Source: Tenacibaculum lutimaris (lineage in GTDB: Bacteria; Bacteroidota; Bacteroidia; Flavobacteriales; Flavobacteriaceae). Taken from it: a stretch of DNA of 64,000 nt. Every line of letters begins with the position of its first letter. Position 1 is the first letter of the stretch. The stretch covers positions 197,194 through 261,193 of the forward strand of contig NZ_RAQM01000009.1 of NCBI RefSeq assembly GCF_003610735.1, read 5' to 3'. The position numbers were made by a program, and so were the translations under genes. Under the pieces are notes generated by a model. It ran no database searches, was not told the origin of the DNA, and was given only the letters and a program-made list of their open reading frames with translations. This document shows, piece after piece, positions 61,609-64,000 of this stretch.

Positions 61609-62637
61609 ATGAAAGGAGTTTTATTAGTAAACCTTGGATCACCAGAAAGTACAAACCCAAAAGATGTAAAAAAGTACTTGGATGAATTTTTAATGGACGA
61701 ACGCGTAATTGATGTTCCGTTTTGGCTGCGTGCATTTATTGTTAGAGGTATTATCTTAAATACTCGTCCTAAAAAATCGGCAGAAGCCTATCAAAAAATT
61801 TGGTGGAAAGAAGGCTCTCCTTTAATTGTACTATCAGAACGTTTACAAAACAAAGTACAAGCAAAAACAGAACTCCCTGTTGCTTTAGCAATGCGTTATG
61901 GAAATCCATCAATTAAAAGTGGATTACAAGAATTACATGATAAGGGGGTTACTGAAGTTTTATTAGTTCCGTTATATCCTCAGTTTGCCATGGCAACTAC
62001 TGAAACTATTTTGGTATTGACTGAAGAGTTAAGAAAAGAATTCTTTCCTAACATGAAAATTACCGATGTACCTGCTTTCTATAACAAACCAGAATACATC
62101 AAAGCATTATCTAATAGCATAAAAGATTATTTATCTGATAAAGATTACGACCATATTTTATTCTCTTATCATGGAGTACCTGAGCGACACATCAGAAAAT
62201 CTGACATTACAAAATCGCACTGTAACCCTGAGGCAGGAAATTTAAGTTGTTGTAATACTTCTTCTGAAGCTCATAAATATTGCTACCGTCACCAATGTTA
62301 TCAAACCACTAAAAATGTGATATCTGAATTAGGTCTAGACGAAAATAAAGTATCAACTTCATTTCAATCACGTTTAGGTGTAGATCCTTGGCTACAACCT
62401 TATACCGACAGAACTATTGTTAACAAAGCTGAAAAAGAAGGCATAAAAAAACTAGCGATAGTAACTCCCGCTTTTGTTTCTGATTGTTTAGAAACTTTAG
62501 AAGAAATAGCAATGGAGGGTAAACATGAATTTTTGGAAGCTGGTGGTGAAGAGTTTTACACTGTTCCTTGTATTAATGATAATGATGAATGGGTAGATGT
62601 TTTAGCAGGATGGATTAACGATTTCAATAAAAATTAA
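61609..62637 (+). CDS. hemH: Ferrochelatase
   Basis: 342 residues. The start KGVLLVNLGSPESTNPKDV and the active-site SYHGVPERHI are typical; the second half has TPAFVSDCLETLEEI with the conserved glutamates. It inserts iron into protoporphyrin IX. Between residues 200 and 235 lies a segment with five cysteines (SHCNPEAG, SCC, YCYRHQC) that could bind an iron-sulfur cluster, as known for some bacterial ferrochelatases. It is followed by hemJ after two bases. Confidence 0.95.
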   Translation: MKGVLLVNLGSPESTNPKDVKKYLDEFLMDERVIDVPFWLRAFIVRGIILNTRPKKSAEAYQKIWWKEGSPLIVLSERLQNKVQAKTELPVALAMRYGNPSIKSGLQELHDKGVTEVLLVPLYPQFAMATTETILVLTEELRKEFFPNMKITDVPAFYNKPEYIKALSNSIKDYLSDKDYDHILFSYHGVPERHIRKSDITKSHCNPEAGNLSCCNTSSEAHKYCYRHQCYQTTKNVISELGLDENKVSTSFQSRLGVDPWLQPYTDRTIVNKAEKEGIKKLAIVTPAFVSDCLETLEEIAMEGKHEFLEAGGEEFYTVPCINDNDEWVDVLAGWINDFNKN

Positions 62638-62639
62638 TT

Positions 62640-63230
62640 ATGGACTTTTTATACGTAAAGGCATTACACATCATATTTGTAGTAACTTGGTTTGCAGGAT
62701 TATTTTATATAGGCCGTCTGTTTATTTACCATGTAGAGGCAGAAAAAAAAGACGAACCAGCCAAGTCTATATTACAAACCCAATACAAGTTAATGTCTAA
62801 ACGTTTATGGTATATTATTACTTGGCCTTCTTTATTTTTAGCAAGTTTTTTTGCTTTTTGGATGCTATATAAAAACCCTTATTATTTAAAAATGCCGTGG
62901 ATGCATGTAAAATTAGCCTTTGTATTAGCACTGTATTTTTACCACGGATTTTGCCATAAAATCTACAAAGAACTACAACGTGATGAGATTAAATACACAC
63001 CTAATAAACTTCGAATGTTTAATGAAATTCCAACTGTAATTTTATTCGCTGTTGTATTTTTAGTCGTTTTAAAAAGTGCAATTAACTGGATTTGGGGTGT
63101 GGTAGGAATTATCTTATTTGGAGTATTATTGATGATTGGTATTCGTTACTATAAAAAAGTAAGAGCCAAAAAATCGTGGGATAAATACGAACAAGAGTTG
63201 ATTGATGAGGATAAAAAATTAAACAAATAA
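62640..63230 (+). CDS. hemJ: HemJ-type protoporphyrinogen IX oxidase
   Basis: 196 residues with several membrane helices. The N-terminus YVKALHIIFVVTWFAGLFY carries the conserved H10; RLWYIITWPSLFLASFF, PWMHVKLAFVLALYFYHGFC follow, all typical of HemJ. It oxidises protoporphyrinogen IX to protoporphyrin IX, the step before ferrochelatase. It starts two bases after hemH, giving a coupled last two steps. This replaces HemG/HemY, which are not in the window. Confidence 0.87.
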   Translation: MDFLYVKALHIIFVVTWFAGLFYIGRLFIYHVEAEKKDEPAKSILQTQYKLMSKRLWYIITWPSLFLASFFAFWMLYKNPYYLKMPWMHVKLAFVLALYFYHGFCHKIYKELQRDEIKYTPNKLRMFNEIPTVILFAVVFLVVLKSAINWIWGVVGIILFGVLLMIGIRYYKKVRAKKSWDKYEQELIDEDKKLNK

Positions 63231-63263
63231 CTCTATATAAAAGAAAACACAAACAATAACACT

Positions 63264-63650
63264 ATGAAAAAGATTTTAGTTTTATCAATTATTATATCGA
63301 GTGTATTACACTCTTGTTCTTCTAACAACGAAATAGTTGACAATTCTATAGTTGGTAATTGGAACTTAAAATTTATACACGATGAAACAGGAGAAATACC
63401 TATACCCTATTGTAGAACTTTAACATCATTTTCTTTCAAAGAAGACAAAACATACAATGCTCAAATATATAACATGGGCGAATCTACTATTGATTGTGTT
63501 TTAACCGAAGAAATAACTGGCACTTGGAAAGCTCTTGGTAATTCTTCATTTGAGTTATCTAACAAAAACCACATAACCTTTAAAGTTAATTCTATTGAAC
63601 TTAGAGAAAATAAAAATTCTACAAAATATCAAATTTTACTACCCAACTAG
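63264..63650 (+). CDS. Lipocalin-like small lipoprotein
   Basis: 128 residues with a lipoprotein signal (ILVLSIIISSVLHSC). The mature part has the G-x-W motif of lipocalin-like proteins (IVGNWNLKFIHDETG) and a beta-rich pattern ending in TKYQILLPN. No ligand can be assigned. It follows hemJ by 33 bases and may share the transcript. Confidence 0.75.
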   Translation: MKKILVLSIIISSVLHSCSSNNEIVDNSIVGNWNLKFIHDETGEIPIPYCRTLTSFSFKEDKTYNAQIYNMGESTIDCVLTEEITGTWKALGNSSFELSNKNHITFKVNSIELRENKNSTKYQILLPN

Positions 63651-63796
63651 CCCTTGCCTCTATAAATATTTAATAATATTTTTTCAACACTATACTCTCT
63701 AAAAAATAGTTTTTCAATCTTCTATTGTAGTATATTATGATAAATAGTTAGAAGTAGTAACTTTTATTTAACTAGTCTTTCCTCTTTCTTTTAAAA

Positions 63797-64000
63797 TTAT
63801 CCCCTTATTGACTGTTCAAAAGGTATTCTATTTATAATACTACGTCCCAACGTAACCTCATCTGCATATTCCAACTCATCTCCTACCGAGATTCCTCTAG
63901 CAATGGTTGATGTTGTTACTCCGTATTTTTCTATCTGTTTGTAAATATAAAAGTTGGTGGTATCACCTTCCATGGTAGAACTTAACGCAAAAATCAGCTC
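63797..64000 (-). CDS. recR: Recombination protein RecR, C-terminal part (5' end outside window)
   Basis: The minus strand is open from base 64000 to a TAA at 63797-63799 and gives 67 residues: [20 protein letters not shown] and later [25 protein letters not shown]. This is the Toprim and C-terminal region of RecR, which works with RecF/RecO to load RecA at gaps. The length is that of the C-terminal third. It is convergent with the lipocalin-like gene. Confidence 0.92.
   Translation of the reverse strand, partial: ELIFALSSTMEGDTTNFYIYKQIEKYGVTTSTIARGISVGDELEYADEVTLGRSIINRIPFEQSIRG

Noticed and set aside
1..64000. tRNA, rRNA, prophage, IS element or CRISPR-Cas genes
   Set aside because: None was recognised on reading both strands; no transposase, integrase or Cas-like protein occurs among the open frames.

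Overview
This window comes from a low-GC (about one third G+C by eye) member of the Bacteroidota, most likely a marine Flavobacteriaceae of the Tenacibaculum/Polaribacter type; the genus is inference. Supporting signs are several TonB-dependent receptors with N-terminal carboxypeptidase-regulatory-like domains, a type IX secretion (T9SS) sorting domain, a HemC-HemD fusion, a fused E1 alpha-beta 2-oxoacid dehydrogenase, A-rich leaders instead of Shine-Dalgarno sites, and TAnnTTTG-type -7 promoter elements. No tRNA, rRNA, CRISPR array, insertion sequence or prophage was seen. No stretch over 300 bases lacks a gene.

Layout. 1-6.6 kb: the end of an AraC regulator, a TSUP exporter, a serine hydrolase, a divergent dps/oxyR pair and a SulP transporter. 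6.8-10.3 kb: a pyrR-pyrB operon running through a small STAS-like protein and a stand-alone T9SS sorting-domain protein into ribonuclease Z. 10.4-15.3 kb: two tandem paralogous TonB-dependent receptors. 15.4-21.8 kb: fabH, then a compact set that reads as an N-acetylgalactosamine salvage route: a GH109-like exported enzyme, a sodium/solute symporter, a sugar nucleotidyltransferase and a NahK-like anomeric kinase. 21.9-30.2 kb: an S9 peptidase, htpG, a large exported ankyrin-repeat protein followed by a diverged second copy of the htpG 3' end, and a beta-propeller/NTF2 fusion. 30.2-31.7 kb: an ECF sigma factor with a membrane partner, divergent from a small membrane protein; both share a matching bipartite promoter. 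31.8-40.1 kb: an M28 peptidase, a YdeI-like protein, a second ECF sigma/RskA pair, and convergent to it a four-gene cluster (two DUF4331-type halves, a TPR lipoprotein, a TonB-dependent receptor). 40.3-50 kb: an SDR epimerase, an acetyltransferase, two secreted proteins, the 2-oxoacid dehydrogenase E1 and E2 genes, and an unusual SF2 helicase with membrane segments.

50-63 kb holds a heme biosynthesis region. The leftward arm carries hemA, hemCD, hemB, hemL, hemE and hemF. The divergent rightward arm carries an AraC regulator, a SpoU methyltransferase, hemH and hemJ. Together these could encode every step from glutamyl-tRNA to protoheme by the oxygen-dependent, protoporphyrin route. A 17-bp perfect palindrome of Fur-family style sits between the arms. 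A lipoprotein/TPR pair, a thioredoxin-like protein and an EI24 membrane protein interrupt the leftward arm. The window ends in a lipocalin-like lipoprotein and the 3' end of recR.

The best leads are the GalNAc salvage set, the duplicated htpG tail flanking the ankyrin gene, the paired ECF promoters, the split DUF4331/TonB-receptor cluster and the membrane-anchored helicase.
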